Assembly (NCBI RefSeq): GCF_012849375.1
Contig: NZ_CP051684.1
Coordinates: 5,828,001 to 5,892,000 of the forward strand
Source of the DNA: Duganella dendranthematis
GTDB lineage: Bacteria > Pseudomonadota > Gammaproteobacteria > Burkholderiales > Burkholderiaceae_D
Direction: 5' to 3'
DNA length: 64,000 nucleotides
Shown: positions 35,666 to 45,296 of the stretch, in pieces
Numbering within the stretch: position 1 is the first letter of the stretch
Layout of the letters: each line of letters begins with the position of its first letter
The notes under the pieces: model-generated
Seen by the model: the letters and a program-made list of their open reading frames with translations, nothing else
What the model was told of the DNA's origin: nothing
The model's database searches: none
Made by a program: the position numbers and the translations under genes

Positions 35666-37720
35666 TTAGCGCTGCAGCGCCTGCCCGATCCAGCTATCGA
35701 ATAGCTGCTGGTGGAATTTGATCCAGCCATCGGTATGGCGGGCGATATCGGCCTGCGAGTTTTCGCCGTCGCGCATGCGCTGGTTTTGCGCATTGATGTC
35801 GGCAATCGGCAGTCGCATCACTTCAAACAGCTTGATGGCCGCCGGATTCTGCTCGGCCCATGCGCGGTTGACAACGATGCGCGTGGTGTTGACGGCGAAA
35901 CCATAGTCGCTGCCGTCATCCATCCGCGTGCTGGTGTGCTGCGGATTGGACGAGAACGGCGCTTGCAGCCAGACCACGTCCTTGCCCGGCACCAGCACCC
36001 CGCTTACCCAGTATGGCGTCCACGTGTAGTACAGGATCGGTTCGCCACGCTGGTGGCGGCCGATGGTGTCGGCCATCAGCGCGGCGTAGCTGCCCTGCAC
36101 GTGCTTGACCGTGGCGCGCAACTGGTAGGCGTCCAGATGGTTTTCGATCATCGCCTCGCAGCCCCAGCCGGGATTGCAGCCGGTCAGGTCGGCCTTGCCG
36201 TCGCCGTCGTGGTCGAACAGCTTGGCCAGGCCCGGATCGCGCAACTGCTCGATATTGGTGATGTTGTACTTGTCGGCCGTGGCTTTGTCTATCATATAGC
36301 CTTGCGCGGCCGGACCGGCATACTGACCGGTGCGCAACAGCTTGGCGTCGCCGCCGGCGTTGTTGTAATAGTCCTGATGCAAAGGGTCCCAGTGCACCGC
36401 AAGGAAGGTGGCGTCGCCATTGGCGATGGCGATATGCGCGGCCGGATAGTCGACTTCCTTGATCGCCTGTGGCTCGTAGCCCAGTTTTTCCAGCGCGCGG
36501 TCGACCAGCATGGTCTGGAAGGTTTCTTCGGCGATCGCGCTTTGCAGCGCTTGCACCTTGATGCCCTTGCCAGGCAGGCTGTCGTCCGGCGTTTGCGCCA
36601 TGGCCAGGCTGGTGGTCAGCACCAGCACGCACAGCGCCAGCATCGACAGCCATTGGAACTGGCCACGTACCGGGCCGTTGCGCACCAGGCGCAGGATCAG
36701 GCCGGCCGGGCCGGTCTGATACCAGTGACGCACGCCGCGGCGCGGTTGCCCCATTGCTTGCGTCAGCCGGTCGAGCGTAATGGCCAGCAGCACGATGCCC
36801 AGTCCGCCGACGGTGGCCAGGCCCATGTCCAGCCGGCCGATACCGCGCAACACCATCTGGCCCAGGCCGCCTACCGCGATCATGGAAGCGATCACCACCA
36901 TCGACAGCGACAGCATCAGCGACTGGTTGATGCCGGCCATAATCGACGGCATCGCCAACGGAAACTGCACGTGGGTCAGCAGCTGCCACGGCGACGCACC
37001 GTAGGCGCGCGCCGCTTCGATCAGGTCGGGACGCACCTGGCGTATGCCAAGACTGGTCAGACGCACCAGCGGCGCCAGCGCAAAGATGATGGTCACGATC
37101 ACGCCCGGCGCATTGCCGATGCCAAACAACATGACCACCGGCACCAGGTACACAAAGGCCGGCGTGGTCTGCATGGCGTCCAAGAGCGGCCGCAGGATAT
37201 TCTGCGCGCGGTCGCTGCTGGCCAGAAAGATCCCTAGCGGCAGGCCGATCAGCAAACAGAACGCTAGCGAGGTCAGCACCAGCGACAAGGTGATCATGGC
37301 TTCCGGCCACACGCCCAGCATGGACACCACCAGCAGCGCCAGCACAGTACCGACCGCCAGCGCGCGGCTGGTGAACTGCCAGGCCAGCAAGCCGATAATG
37401 GCGATCACCACCAGCGACGGCGCCGCCAGCAGCAAGGCGCCGACGCCGTTCAGCGTCGCGTCGATCGGTGCCCGCACGGTCTGGAAGAAGGGACGGCAAT
37501 GCGCCACGACCCAGCCCAGGCCTTGATTGATCCAGGATTCCAGCGGCAGCGCGCCGTCAAAAATTTGTGTCAGGTGCAAGCCGCCGGCGTGCTCGGGGGC
37601 GACGGCCGGTTTGGCGGCGTCGAGCCAGGCAGTGTCAGCCGGTGGGGTCGGTAGCCATGGGTTGACCTGAGCGGCGTGTTCCACAACAGGTTCTACAGCG
37701 TTAACGGTGCTTGAATTCAT
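35666..37720 (-). CDS. Glycine betaine/proline ABC transporter, permease fused to binding protein (ProW-ProX)
   Basis: 684 residues. The N-terminal third to half is a ProW-like permease: [47 protein letters not shown] and the EAA loop [16 protein letters not shown]. After a further hydrophobic segment ([17 protein letters not shown]) follows a ProX-like binding domain: [61 protein letters not shown]. The aromatic HWDP and WTPYW blocks fit a quaternary-ammonium aromatic cage. Imports betaine for osmoprotection. Overlaps ProV by ATGA. Confidence 0.93.
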   Translation of the reverse strand: MNSSTVNAVEPVVEHAAQVNPWLPTPPADTAWLDAAKPAVAPEHAGGLHLTQIFDGALPLESWINQGLGWVVAHCRPFFQTVRAPIDATLNGVGALLLAAPSLVVIAIIGLLAWQFTSRALAVGTVLALLVVSMLGVWPEAMITLSLVLTSLAFCLLIGLPLGIFLASSDRAQNILRPLLDAMQTTPAFVYLVPVVMLFGIGNAPGVIVTIIFALAPLVRLTSLGIRQVRPDLIEAARAYGASPWQLLTHVQFPLAMPSIMAGINQSLMLSLSMVVIASMIAVGGLGQMVLRGIGRLDMGLATVGGLGIVLLAITLDRLTQAMGQPRRGVRHWYQTGPAGLILRLVRNGPVRGQFQWLSMLALCVLVLTTSLAMAQTPDDSLPGKGIKVQALQSAIAEETFQTMLVDRALEKLGYEPQAIKEVDYPAAHIAIANGDATFLAVHWDPLHQDYYNNAGGDAKLLRTGQYAGPAAQGYMIDKATADKYNITNIEQLRDPGLAKLFDHDGDGKADLTGCNPGWGCEAMIENHLDAYQLRATVKHVQGSYAALMADTIGRHQRGEPILYYTWTPYWVSGVLVPGKDVVWLQAPFSSNPQHTSTRMDDGSDYGFAVNTTRIVVNRAWAEQNPAAIKLFEVMRLPIADINAQNQRMRDGENSQADIARHTDGWIKFHQQLFDSWIGQALQR

Positions 37721-38952
37721 GCGAGTCCTTTCTGTGTTTGTGGCTCGGCAATGGCGGGCGTATCGCGGTCGAGGAATTTCAGCAAGGTGGTCCTGCTGAT
37801 GGCGCCGTGGAAGCTGCCATCATCGGCCACCACCGGAACGGCGTAAGGCAACTGCGCCACCTGGCCGAACAGGCCGGCGACGGGATCGTTGGCATTGATC
37901 GACTGCACTTCCGGCAGATACGCATGGGCCAGGCCCAGCGGACCGGTATGGCCATCGAGCGCATCGCGCAGCGAATCGGCCGACACCAGGCCGAGGAATT
38001 TACGCTTGGGATCGACCACATAGGCGTAGCTGCGGTCCTGCTCTTCCAGCATCGACAAGGCCGCCCGCGCACCGCGCGTTGGCGACTCCGACACCACGAT
38101 CTGGCTCTTGCGGGCAATGTCGCTGGCCTTGAAGACAGCGGCGGCATCGACTCCACGCACAAAGCTGCGCACGTAATCGTTGGCCGGCTTGCGCAGGATT
38201 TCTTCCGGCGTGCCCACTTGCACCACGTGACCGTCCTTCATGATGGCGACACGGTCGCCGATGCGCATTGCTTCATCAAGGTCGTGCGAAATGAAGACGA
38301 TGGTGCGGCGTTTGATCTGTTGCAGGCGCAGCAGTTCCGATTGCATCTCGGTGCGCATGATCGGGTCCAGCGCGGAGAAAGCCTCATCCATCAGCAGAAT
38401 CGATGGATCGCACGCCAGCGCGCGCGCCAGGCCCACGCGTTGCTGCATGCCGCCAGATAATTCATCGGGATAGCTGCCGGCATAGCCGGCCAGGCCAACC
38501 TGCTCCAGCGCCTGCCGCGCCAGCGCGTGGCGCTCGGCTTTCGGCATGCCGGCCAGCTCCATGCCGAAGGCGGTGTTGTCGAGCACGGTAATTTGCGGCA
38601 GCAGCGCGAACGACTGGAACACCATGCTGATGTCCTTGCGGCGCAAGGCGCGCAGCTGCGCGTCCGGCAGCGTGTTGATGTCGTTGCCGTCGATCAGGAT
38701 GCGGCCGGCGGTCGGCTCGATCAGACGGTTGAGCATGCGCACCAGGGTCGACTTGCCCGAACCGGACAGGCCCATGATGACGAAGATCTCGCCGGCTTCA
38801 ATGGTAAAGGTGGCGTCGAACACGCCGATGGTGCATTCTGTCTGGGCCAGAATGTCTTGTTTGCTGGCGCCTTTGCGGACCAGCGCCAGTGCCTGTTCCG
38901 GCTGGTCGCCGAATACTTTAAAGACCTGGTCAATAATGATTTGTTTAGCCAC
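37717..38952 (-). CDS. proV: Glycine betaine/proline ABC transporter ATPase ProV
   Basis: 411 residues. Walker [10 protein letters not shown], signature [15 protein letters not shown], Walker [15 protein letters not shown]-loop FISHDLDEA; the N-terminal extension ([19 protein letters not shown]) and the tandem C-terminal CBS domains ([46 protein letters not shown]) are specific to ProV/OpuAA. CBS domains sense ionic strength or nucleotides and gate uptake under osmotic stress. Drives the ProW-ProX fusion encoded immediately downstream. The upstream 298 bases, shared with the GlxA-type regulator gene, should hold its promoter. Confidence 0.95.
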   Translation of the reverse strand: MAKQIIIDQVFKVFGDQPEQALALVRKGASKQDILAQTECTIGVFDATFTIEAGEIFVIMGLSGSGKSTLVRMLNRLIEPTAGRILIDGNDINTLPDAQLRALRRKDISMVFQSFALLPQITVLDNTAFGMELAGMPKAERHALARQALEQVGLAGYAGSYPDELSGGMQQRVGLARALACDPSILLMDEAFSALDPIMRTEMQSELLRLQQIKRRTIVFISHDLDEAMRIGDRVAIMKDGHVVQVGTPEEILRKPANDYVRSFVRGVDAAAVFKASDIARKSQIVVSESPTRGARAALSMLEEQDRSYAYVVDPKRKFLGLVSADSLRDALDGHTGPLGLAHAYLPEVQSINANDPVAGLFGQVAQLPYAVPVVADDGSFHGAISRTTLLKFLDRDTPAIAEPQTQKGLA

Positions 38953-39189
38953 GATGTGGTTCTCCTTCGTTTTGGCGAATGGAATGAAACCTCGCTGGCC
39001 GTAAGCCTGCGATGGGAATCAGCGGGATAAAGGACAAGGGTGACCGGAGCGGAGCCGGTATGCCGGAATGTCAAATGCGTGCCAAAAGAAGCTGGGGCTC
39101 AGGACTTTCAGCCACGCTGGGGAGGGCGCTTGGGCCCATGAGTGTTGTAAAAACGCATCAATTATACGTGAAACCCTTACGGAAGTCCA

Positions 39190-39218
39190 TTGACTTTCCG
39201 GATCGAAATGCTTAGATA
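39190..39218 (+). promoter_or_regulatory. Sigma-70-type promoter for the GlxA-family regulator
   Basis: TTGACT (39190-39195), a 17-base spacer and TAGATA (39213-39218) form a near-consensus housekeeping promoter 33 bases before the start codon. In the remaining 38953-39250 spacer I see no clear promoter for proV. Confidence 0.65.
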
Positions 39219-39250
39219 ATGTTCGCCTGCGCACATAAGATGAGATTTCA

Positions 39251-40219
39251 ATGAAGGTTACGCTGGTCATGCTGGACGGGGTGCAAGCGCTGGATGTGGC
39301 GGCGCCGCTGGATGTATTTGCCGAAGCAAACCGCTTTTTGCCAAAAAAGGATCACTACCAAACCACGCTGGTCGGCGAGCGGCCGGACGGCGTGACCAGC
39401 TCCAGCGGCATGGATTTTAAAGTGCATTGCGACTACCTGAATTTTCACGCGGACAGCGACCTGTTGCTGGTGGCCGGCGGGCCGCGCTATCAGGACTACC
39501 GCCCGTCGGCGCCGTTGGCCGACTGGCTCAACCTGCATGCGCGCCGCGCCAAGCGCTTCGGCGCCATCTGCAACGGCGTGTTCTTGCTGGGTCGCGCGCG
39601 CCTGCTGGACGGCCGCGAAATCACCACGCATTGGGATCACGCCGAACGGCTGGTGGCGCAGTTCCCCTCCTCCATCGTTAGGCCCGACAAGATTTTCGTC
39701 CGCGACGGCAATCTGTTCACCTGCGGCGGCGTCAGCGCCGGTATCGATTTGTGTCTTGCGCTGGTGGCCGAGGATTGGGGTCAAGAACTGGCGCTCAAGG
39801 TAGCAAAGCGGCTGATCGTGTACATCCGGCGCGACGGCGGCCAATCGCAGTACAGCCCCTACCTGGCGGTCGGCCCGGACCAGGACTCGCTGGTAGCGCG
39901 GGTGCTGAAATACGTCACCGACCACATCGCCGAGCCGCTCGGCATCGAAGAGATCGCCGATGCGGTCGGCGTCAGCCGCCGCACCTTCTCGCGCGCGTTC
40001 GCCAGGCACGCCCACGTTACACCGTCGGTATTTGTCGACCAGGTGCGGATCGACTTCGCCCGCAAGCTGCTCGAGGAGACCGACGTGCCGCTGAAGACCG
40101 TCGCCTTCCGCTGCGGCTTTAATACCGCCGAGAAGATGCGGCTGATCTTTTCGCGCCAGCTGGATATCACGCCCAAGGCCTATCGCGAGCGCTTCCGCTC
40201 CGCTGCGACGGACGCTTGA
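39251..40219 (+). CDS. GlxA-family AraC transcriptional regulator
   Basis: 322 residues: an N-terminal DJ-1/PfpI-like domain (VTLVMLDGVQALDVAAPLDVFAEA; nucleophile elbow FGAICNGVFLLG) and a C-terminal AraC DNA-binding domain with two helix-turn-helix units (IEEIADAVGVSRRTFSRAFARH; PLKTVAFRCGFNTAEKMRLIF). GlxA-type regulators such as GbdR and CdhR control glycine-betaine and carnitine catabolism, so its divergent position from proV and proWX suggests control of osmolyte genes (inference). A good promoter precedes it. Confidence 0.92.
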   Translation: MKVTLVMLDGVQALDVAAPLDVFAEANRFLPKKDHYQTTLVGERPDGVTSSSGMDFKVHCDYLNFHADSDLLLVAGGPRYQDYRPSAPLADWLNLHARRAKRFGAICNGVFLLGRARLLDGREITTHWDHAERLVAQFPSSIVRPDKIFVRDGNLFTCGGVSAGIDLCLALVAEDWGQELALKVAKRLIVYIRRDGGQSQYSPYLAVGPDQDSLVARVLKYVTDHIAEPLGIEEIADAVGVSRRTFSRAFARHAHVTPSVFVDQVRIDFARKLLEETDVPLKTVAFRCGFNTAEKMRLIFSRQLDITPKAYRERFRSAATDA

Positions 40220-40318
40220 CGTCTTTTGGGACAGCCAGCACGCGTTTGGGGACAGCCTGTCCCACTCGCCCGTTTGCTGGGGCAGAATTCCCGCATCCAC
40301 TCAATCACGGGGACCATC

Positions 40319-41293
40319 ATGGAATCTGCCCACGAAACTTTTACCACGGCGACGCTGCCGTCCACGCGCAACCTGCCGGTCAACCTGTTCGGTTCGGTCA
40401 TGAGCGTGGCCGGGCTGGCGCTGGCGTGGCGTCTGGCCAGCAAGCGCTACGGCGTTGGCATCGCCATCTCCGACAGCATCGGCATCGTCGCCCTGCTGCT
40501 GTTTGCCGTGCTGGCGATTGGCTATCTGCATAAACTGATACGGCACACGGCGGCCGTGCGGCAGGAATTCGATCACCCGGTAATTGGCAGCTTCTTTGGC
40601 ACCATCGGCATCAGCATCTTGCTGCTGTCCAGCGTGGTCGCCAGTTACAGCAGCGCCGCGCAGTGGCTGATGTGGAGCCTGGGCGTCGCTGTCACGCTGG
40701 CGCTGAGCGCGGTCATGATCGGCCGCCTGTTGAACGGCAACGCCGCTCCGGCCAGCGTGGCGCCGGCCTGGCTGATTGCCGGCGTGGGCAGTCTCGATAT
40801 CGTGGTCACCGGCGGCAACCTGCCCGGTCCCTGGGCACGCGAAATCAACTTGCTGGCGGCGGCCATCGGCGGCGTCAGCGCCTTGGTGTTCTTCGTGCTG
40901 ATCTTCTCGCGCCTGGTGCATCAGGCGCCGATGGCCGACGCCATGCGGCCGTCGAAGATGATCCTGATGGCGCCGTTCGCGGTCGGCTTCATTGCTTACG
41001 TCAACCTGATGCAGACGGTGGACCGTTTTGCCGCGCTGCTGTTTTACTTTGGCCTGTTCCTGTTTGTGATCATAGGCTGGCGGCTGGTGCGCAAGCCGCC
41101 GCCGTTTTCTCTGTCATGGTGGGCGATCGGCTTTCCCATGGCGGCCCTGAGCAGCTCGGCACTGAACTATGCCGGCGCTGTCGGCGGGCTGGGACTGGAA
41201 GTGCTGGCGGTAACGTTGCTGATACTGCTGTCGCTGGTCATCGTCGCGCTGGCGATCCGCTCGCTGTGCTCCATGGCGGAGGTGCGCCCATGA
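40319..41293 (+). CDS. SLAC1/TehA family anion channel-like protein
   Basis: 324 residues with ten hydrophobic segments. Early NLPVNLFGSVMSVAGLALAWR and later ASYSSAAQWLMWSLGVAVTL, PFSLSWWAIGFPMAALSSSAL follow the TehA/SLAC1 pattern, the family of gated anion channels that includes bacterial TehA and plant SLAC1. Probable small-anion permeation across the inner membrane; the ion is unknown. GGGGACC precedes the ATG. It overlaps the DUF2783 gene by ATGA. Confidence 0.88.
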   Translation: MESAHETFTTATLPSTRNLPVNLFGSVMSVAGLALAWRLASKRYGVGIAISDSIGIVALLLFAVLAIGYLHKLIRHTAAVRQEFDHPVIGSFFGTIGISILLLSSVVASYSSAAQWLMWSLGVAVTLALSAVMIGRLLNGNAAPASVAPAWLIAGVGSLDIVVTGGNLPGPWAREINLLAAAIGGVSALVFFVLIFSRLVHQAPMADAMRPSKMILMAPFAVGFIAYVNLMQTVDRFAALLFYFGLFLFVIIGWRLVRKPPPFSLSWWAIGFPMAALSSSALNYAGAVGGLGLEVLAVTLLILLSLVIVALAIRSLCSMAEVRP

Positions 41294-41496
41294 ACGCCCT
41301 CAACCTGAAGCAGAATCTGGATGATTACGACGACTTCTACGACATGCTCACCGAGTCGCACCACGACCTGACCGAAGCGCAAAGCAAGATGCTGGACGCG
41401 CAAATGGTGCTGCTGTTGGCGAATCACATCGGCGACCTGGCGGTGCTGCGGCAAGCCTTCGCCCTGGCCCGCGTGACCGTCGAGGCCAGCAGCTAG
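41290..41496 (+). CDS. DUF2783 small protein
   Basis: 68 residues: MNALNLKQNLDDYDDFYDML at the start and MVLLLANHIGDLAVLRQAF near the end, the DUF2783 pattern. Highly acidic N-terminal half, no membrane segment. Function unknown. Translationally coupled (ATGA) to the SLAC1/TehA-like gene, so it may assist or regulate that channel. Confidence 0.85.
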   Translation: MNALNLKQNLDDYDDFYDMLTESHHDLTEAQSKMLDAQMVLLLANHIGDLAVLRQAFALARVTVEASS

Positions 41497-41512
41497 GTGT
41501 ATCATACCGGCC

Positions 41513-42232
41513 ATGAATAATATCGACTTACCTTTCAGGGCCAACACGGAAGAAGCCTGCGCCTGGCTGGCGCATCAAACCGGCGAACCATGGACCTTGG
41601 CCCGCCTGCTTGAGCACGAACTGACGCCGGTAGTATGGCTGGATTACGATGCCGCCTATCCCGAGCTGTTCGGCGACGCCAACGGCGGTTACGCCGCGCC
41701 GATCTTCTTCCAGGACGACATTGCGCGGCTGGCAGCCGGCAGCGAAGACGTGCTGATCACCTTCACCAAGGACGCCTACAAGCTGCCGGCGCGATTGCCT
41801 GAACCGGGCTTCCGCCGCCCGCTCGACCAATTGCGTTTCCAGAAACGGGATCTTGAACGGCTGGCCACCAAGCTGAAGCAGGATGCGCAAGCGGCGTTGG
41901 CGCCACCGCCCAAGCCGCCGGAGTCGCAAGAATCGCAGGCCGGCATCAGCAAGCAAGAGGTGCTGCTGGCGTTTGCGGCCATGGTGCGGCTGGACCTGGA
42001 CCGCTCGCTGGATGACGCGATCGGCATCTTCGGCGATGATGGCGCGCGGGTGAAAGCCAGCGCCAAGAAATCCAAGCGCAACGCGGTCTGGAATCCCGTC
42101 ACGCTGGCGCTCGGCCTGCATGATGTGTATCGCACGCCCATCGGGCCGCTGAAACGCGCCTTCAAAACGCACGAATTCCTGTATGCCTGGCAAGGCAACT
42201 GGGAAGAATCGCTACGGCTACTGGGGAAGTAA
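41513..42232 (+). CDS. Hypothetical protein
   Basis: 239 residues, not recognised. Visible features: an N-terminal globular part (EEACAWLAHQTGEPWTLARL; TPVVWLDYDAAYPELFG), a charged and proline-rich linker (ALAPPPKPPESQESQ), and a C-terminal half with KASAKKSKRNAVWNPVTLALGL followed by a Trp-containing tail. No signal peptide or membrane helix. No convincing Shine-Dalgarno before the ATG. It starts 16 bases after DUF2783 and may share its transcript. Its end overlaps the convergent hydrolase by about 15 bases. Confidence 0.7.
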   Translation: MNNIDLPFRANTEEACAWLAHQTGEPWTLARLLEHELTPVVWLDYDAAYPELFGDANGGYAAPIFFQDDIARLAAGSEDVLITFTKDAYKLPARLPEPGFRRPLDQLRFQKRDLERLATKLKQDAQAALAPPPKPPESQESQAGISKQEVLLAFAAMVRLDLDRSLDDAIGIFGDDGARVKASAKKSKRNAVWNPVTLALGLHDVYRTPIGPLKRAFKTHEFLYAWQGNWEESLRLLGK

Positions 42233-43177
42233 GCGCCGTTCGCGTATCCACTCGTACACCCGTTGCCGCACTTGCGCGGCCATGCGGGTTGGGAAGCGGA
42301 TAAAGCCGTGCGGCGCTTCCGGCAGCAGATGACATTCCACCACAGCCACGGCGCGCCAGCGTTCGGCCATCAGCGTGGTGTCGTCGCGCAAAGGATCGCG
42401 CTCGCCGGCGAACATCAGCACCGGCGGCATACCAGACAAGTCGCCATACAGCGGCGATAGCGGCGCTTTCCGACGCTGTTCATCGGTCAGACCGGGCGTG
42501 AGCAGACGCAGCGAATCGAGCATGCTGGGGCCGTGCAGCACCAGCGTGTCGGCACCGGCCTGGCGCACGCTGGGCGTACCCGCCAAATCGTAGACGCCGT
42601 AGTACAGAATTGCGCCGTCGATGCGGCGCAGCAAATCAGGCCAGCGCTTGAGCCGCAACAGCGTCGCCGCCGCCAGATGGCCGCCTGCGGACTCGCCGAG
42701 GATGTAGACCGGCAAGCCGTCGAATTCGGGAAGTCCGCCGTCCAGCAGCCAGCGTGCCGCAGTCAGACAGTCGTCCATGATGGCGACCAGCGGCGCAGCC
42801 GGCGCGAGCCGGTAATCCACCGATACCACCGCGACTTGGCAAGCGTTGATCAGGCCGGCGTTGAGCTGATCGTTCATTGCCGCATTGCCGATGGCCCAGC
42901 CGCCACCGTGAAAATCTAGCAGCACGCCGCGCGCCGGCGATGCGCCGCGCAAAATGCGTACGGGTACGCGCAATCCGTCCGTATGCGCTGCGTAACGCGT
43001 TACACTAATACCTTCTCGCGCAAGTTTGCCATCAGCGCCAAACTGCGACAGCCGCAGCAGCGACTGGATTAACATCGGAATCACACGGTTGTTGATTTTG
43101 AAGCGCGGCGCCCAATGCAGTTTGCGGTTGAAGCTGCGCGCATCTTCCAGTGTTTCGCTGTCCCACGCCAAGGTCAT
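42218..43177 (-). CDS. Alpha/beta hydrolase (hormone-sensitive-lipase type)
   Basis: 319 residues. Oxyanion-hole motif DFHGGGWAIG, nucleophile elbow ILGESAGGH, an acid in GERDPLRDD and a histidine in EAPHGFIRFP complete the HSL-family IV esterase triad. Hydrolyses short-chain esters or similar; natural substrate unknown. The ATG overlaps the stop of a 61-residue upstream gene (ATGA), with AAGGAAG ten bases before it; a GTG eight codons earlier is possible. Confidence 0.92.
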   Translation of the reverse strand: MTLAWDSETLEDARSFNRKLHWAPRFKINNRVIPMLIQSLLRLSQFGADGKLAREGISVTRYAAHTDGLRVPVRILRGASPARGVLLDFHGGGWAIGNAAMNDQLNAGLINACQVAVVSVDYRLAPAAPLVAIMDDCLTAARWLLDGGLPEFDGLPVYILGESAGGHLAAATLLRLKRWPDLLRRIDGAILYYGVYDLAGTPSVRQAGADTLVLHGPSMLDSLRLLTPGLTDEQRRKAPLSPLYGDLSGMPPVLMFAGERDPLRDDTTLMAERWRAVAVVECHLLPEAPHGFIRFPTRMAAQVRQRVYEWIRERRLLPQ

Positions 43178-43359
43178 GGCGTCAGGTCTTCCTTGCGACA
43201 CGCATCGGCCAGAATTCGCTCGACCACGGCGCGTGGCACCTTGCGGAACAACAGAAAAGCGGCGGCGCTACGCTGGCCATAGGTCCGGGACCACTCAAGG
43301 CCCTGCCGAACAACGGACGCCTGTTGCGCATCCGAACGGGGTGTCATTTTAATATCCAT
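43174..43359 (-). CDS. Small hypothetical protein
   Basis: 61 residues, arginine-rich: GLEWSRTYGQRSAAAFLLFRKVPRAVVERILAD followed by a short tail. The WSRTYGxRxAAxFLxFRxVP pattern recurs in short uncharacterised proteins of Oxalobacteraceae to my knowledge, and here it is translationally coupled by ATGA to the hydrolase. Function unknown. A second in-frame ATG four codons in is an alternative start. Confidence 0.6.
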   Translation of the reverse strand: MDIKMTPRSDAQQASVVRQGLEWSRTYGQRSAAAFLLFRKVPRAVVERILADACRKEDLTP

Positions 43360-43502
43360 GGCGAACTATCGCATAAATGCCCTACAGACATTGTGCGACC
43401 GCACACGAACACGGCAATCGTCCGCTGGCAAAAACAAAAGAATGGTAATTTATTAAAACAAAAAAGCACCATCGTTCTTTTATTTGTCTTCAAAGGAATA
43501 TT

Positions 43503-44588
43503 TTGACTCCCCTGCCCTACACCCCGGACATCGAAGTGATTGACGCCGAAGAAAGCGCCCTGATCACCGAAATCGTTGAACAAATGGCGACGCAATCGCG
43601 CTGCGCCTTCGAACGCCACCGCCACGCCATTCGCGACGCGCATGCCAAGTCGAACGGCCTGCTCAAGGGCGAACTGACAATCCACGACGACCTGCCGGCG
43701 GAACTGCGCCAGGGCGTCTTCGCCCGCCCCGGCACCTACCAGGTGGTGGCCCGCCTGTCCTCCGCGCCAAGCGATATTCACTCCGACAAAATCCCGGCGG
43801 CGCGCGGTTTTGCGCTGAAGATTATCGGCGTTGACGGCGAGCGCCTGGCACCTGAAATCGGCGGCAACAATCAGGATTTCCTGATGGTCAATTTCCCCGC
43901 GCTGGCCTTCGGCACCATCCCCAAATACAAGCGCATGCTGACGCTGCTGGAAGCCAATTCCCACGCGCCGGACACCTTCCAACGGCTGGTAGCGGGCACG
44001 GCGCACGGCGCCAAACAGGTGCTCGAAAGCCTGGGTGGCACGCCCGGCGCGACGCTGGACGGCCTGGCCCGCGACAACCATCATCCGCTGGGCGAGACCT
44101 ACCACACACAAGCGGCCATCCGTTTCGGCGACTATATCGCCAAGCTGGCGCTGCAACCTGCTTCGGACGCCGTACGCCGCCTGACCGGCCAGCCGGTGGA
44201 CGACGTCGGCTACGCCACCCTGCGGGACGTGATCAGCGACCACTTTGCCCAGCACGGCGCCGAATACACGCTGAGCGCGCAACTGTGCACGGACCTGGCG
44301 CGCATGCCGGTGGAAGACGCCGCCATCGCCTGGCCGGAAGAGCTTTCGCCGCACCGCCCGCTGGCCACCTTGCGCTTCGCGCCGCAATCGACTGCGCATC
44401 CGGCGCGCCAGGTCTACGGCGACGACGTGCTGTCGTTCAATCCGTGGAACGGCGTTACGGCGCACCAGCCGCTGGGCGGCATCATGCGCATCCGCCGCGC
44501 CGCCTACGAACGCTCGACCGCCTTCCGCCACAGCATGAACGCGCAGCCGCGCGTCGAGCCATCCCAATCTTCCGACATTCCCGACTAA
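43503..44588 (+). CDS. Catalase-like heme protein
   Basis: 361 residues, shorter than true catalases (about 480 or more). The distal region has HAIRDAHAKSNGLLKGELTI and RGFALKIIG, the haem-pocket asparagine lies in NNQDFLMVNFPALAFG, and a late ARQVYGDDVLSFNPWNG holds a candidate proximal tyrosine. Belongs to the catalase-family proteins that often have peroxidase or monooxygenase activity rather than fast catalase activity. The start is TTG, with AAAGGA about 6 bases upstream; no better ATG is present. First gene of an operon with an unknown protein and a DyP peroxidase. Confidence 0.85.
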   Translation: MTPLPYTPDIEVIDAEESALITEIVEQMATQSRCAFERHRHAIRDAHAKSNGLLKGELTIHDDLPAELRQGVFARPGTYQVVARLSSAPSDIHSDKIPAARGFALKIIGVDGERLAPEIGGNNQDFLMVNFPALAFGTIPKYKRMLTLLEANSHAPDTFQRLVAGTAHGAKQVLESLGGTPGATLDGLARDNHHPLGETYHTQAAIRFGDYIAKLALQPASDAVRRLTGQPVDDVGYATLRDVISDHFAQHGAEYTLSAQLCTDLARMPVEDAAIAWPEELSPHRPLATLRFAPQSTAHPARQVYGDDVLSFNPWNGVTAHQPLGGIMRIRRAAYERSTAFRHSMNAQPRVEPSQSSDIPD

Positions 44589-44597
44589 AGGACCACC

Positions 44598-45296
44598 ATG
44601 ACCGACCACAATCCCGACCCGCGCCTGGCCGACGAAACCAGCCTGGAAGCGATCCGCCGCAAAATCGACGCTGTCGCCCACGACGCCCCGCACCTCGCCA
44701 AGATCGCACTGGAGGCGCTGGTGCGCAAGCATAATCCCGACCTGAAAGGCACGGCCAATTCCGCCGGCCGTGTCGGCAAGCAGTCCGGCAATGTGTCGGA
44801 ACTGACAGCGATCGCGCCGCTCAAGCCGGGCGGCGCCGAACGCCTGCGCCGCATCTTCGATCTGACCAACGGCAATATGGACGGCGCGCAGCGCGTCTCC
44901 ACGCTGCACGACATGCGCTTTGTGTTCTTCGATGACGATACGCGTATCCTGTTCGCCACCACCTACGACGGCGACTGGGACAGCTACATCAACGACTTCG
45001 CCACTAAAATTCCAGAGCTGATGGATCTGCTGTTCGCCAACATTGAAGGCTGGCCCGGCATCGACAGCCCGGCCGTGAAAGACTTCATCGCCGGCCACCA
45101 GATCGACGCCGCCGGCTGGTTCGTCGCCAATCCGCAGGTGACGGTGGTGGATACGCGCCGCTTCCAGCGCATGGACAAGGCATTGACGGCCTTCCTCGAC
45201 CAGATGTCGGCAAACCCGCCGCAGGACGAAGCGACGCGCAAGGCGCTTGAGACGCTCAGCGCCGCGCTGGCGCAACCGCAGGGAGTGGACTACTGA
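44598..45296 (+). CDS. Hypothetical protein between catalase-like and DyP genes
   Basis: 232 residues, not a named family to me. The middle resembles the ferredoxin-like fold of DyP N-domains: LHDMRFVFFDDDTRILFATTYDGDWDSYINDF, then IPELMDLLFANIEGWPG. No haem-ligand histidine motif of DyP is present, so it is probably not itself a peroxidase. It starts 9 bases after the catalase-like stop and its TGA overlaps the DyP ATG, so all three are co-expressed. May be a partner or structural subunit of the peroxidase. Confidence 0.75.
   Translation: MTDHNPDPRLADETSLEAIRRKIDAVAHDAPHLAKIALEALVRKHNPDLKGTANSAGRVGKQSGNVSELTAIAPLKPGGAERLRRIFDLTNGNMDGAQRVSTLHDMRFVFFDDDTRILFATTYDGDWDSYINDFATKIPELMDLLFANIEGWPGIDSPAVKDFIAGHQIDAAGWFVANPQVTVVDTRRFQRMDKALTAFLDQMSANPPQDEATRKALETLSAALAQPQGVDY

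Noticed and set aside
43344..45275. 643-codon open frame antisense to the catalase-like and unknown genes
   Set aside because: Arg/Gln/Val-rich shadow composition; spans two genes that have recognisable or coupled coding sequences on the other strand.
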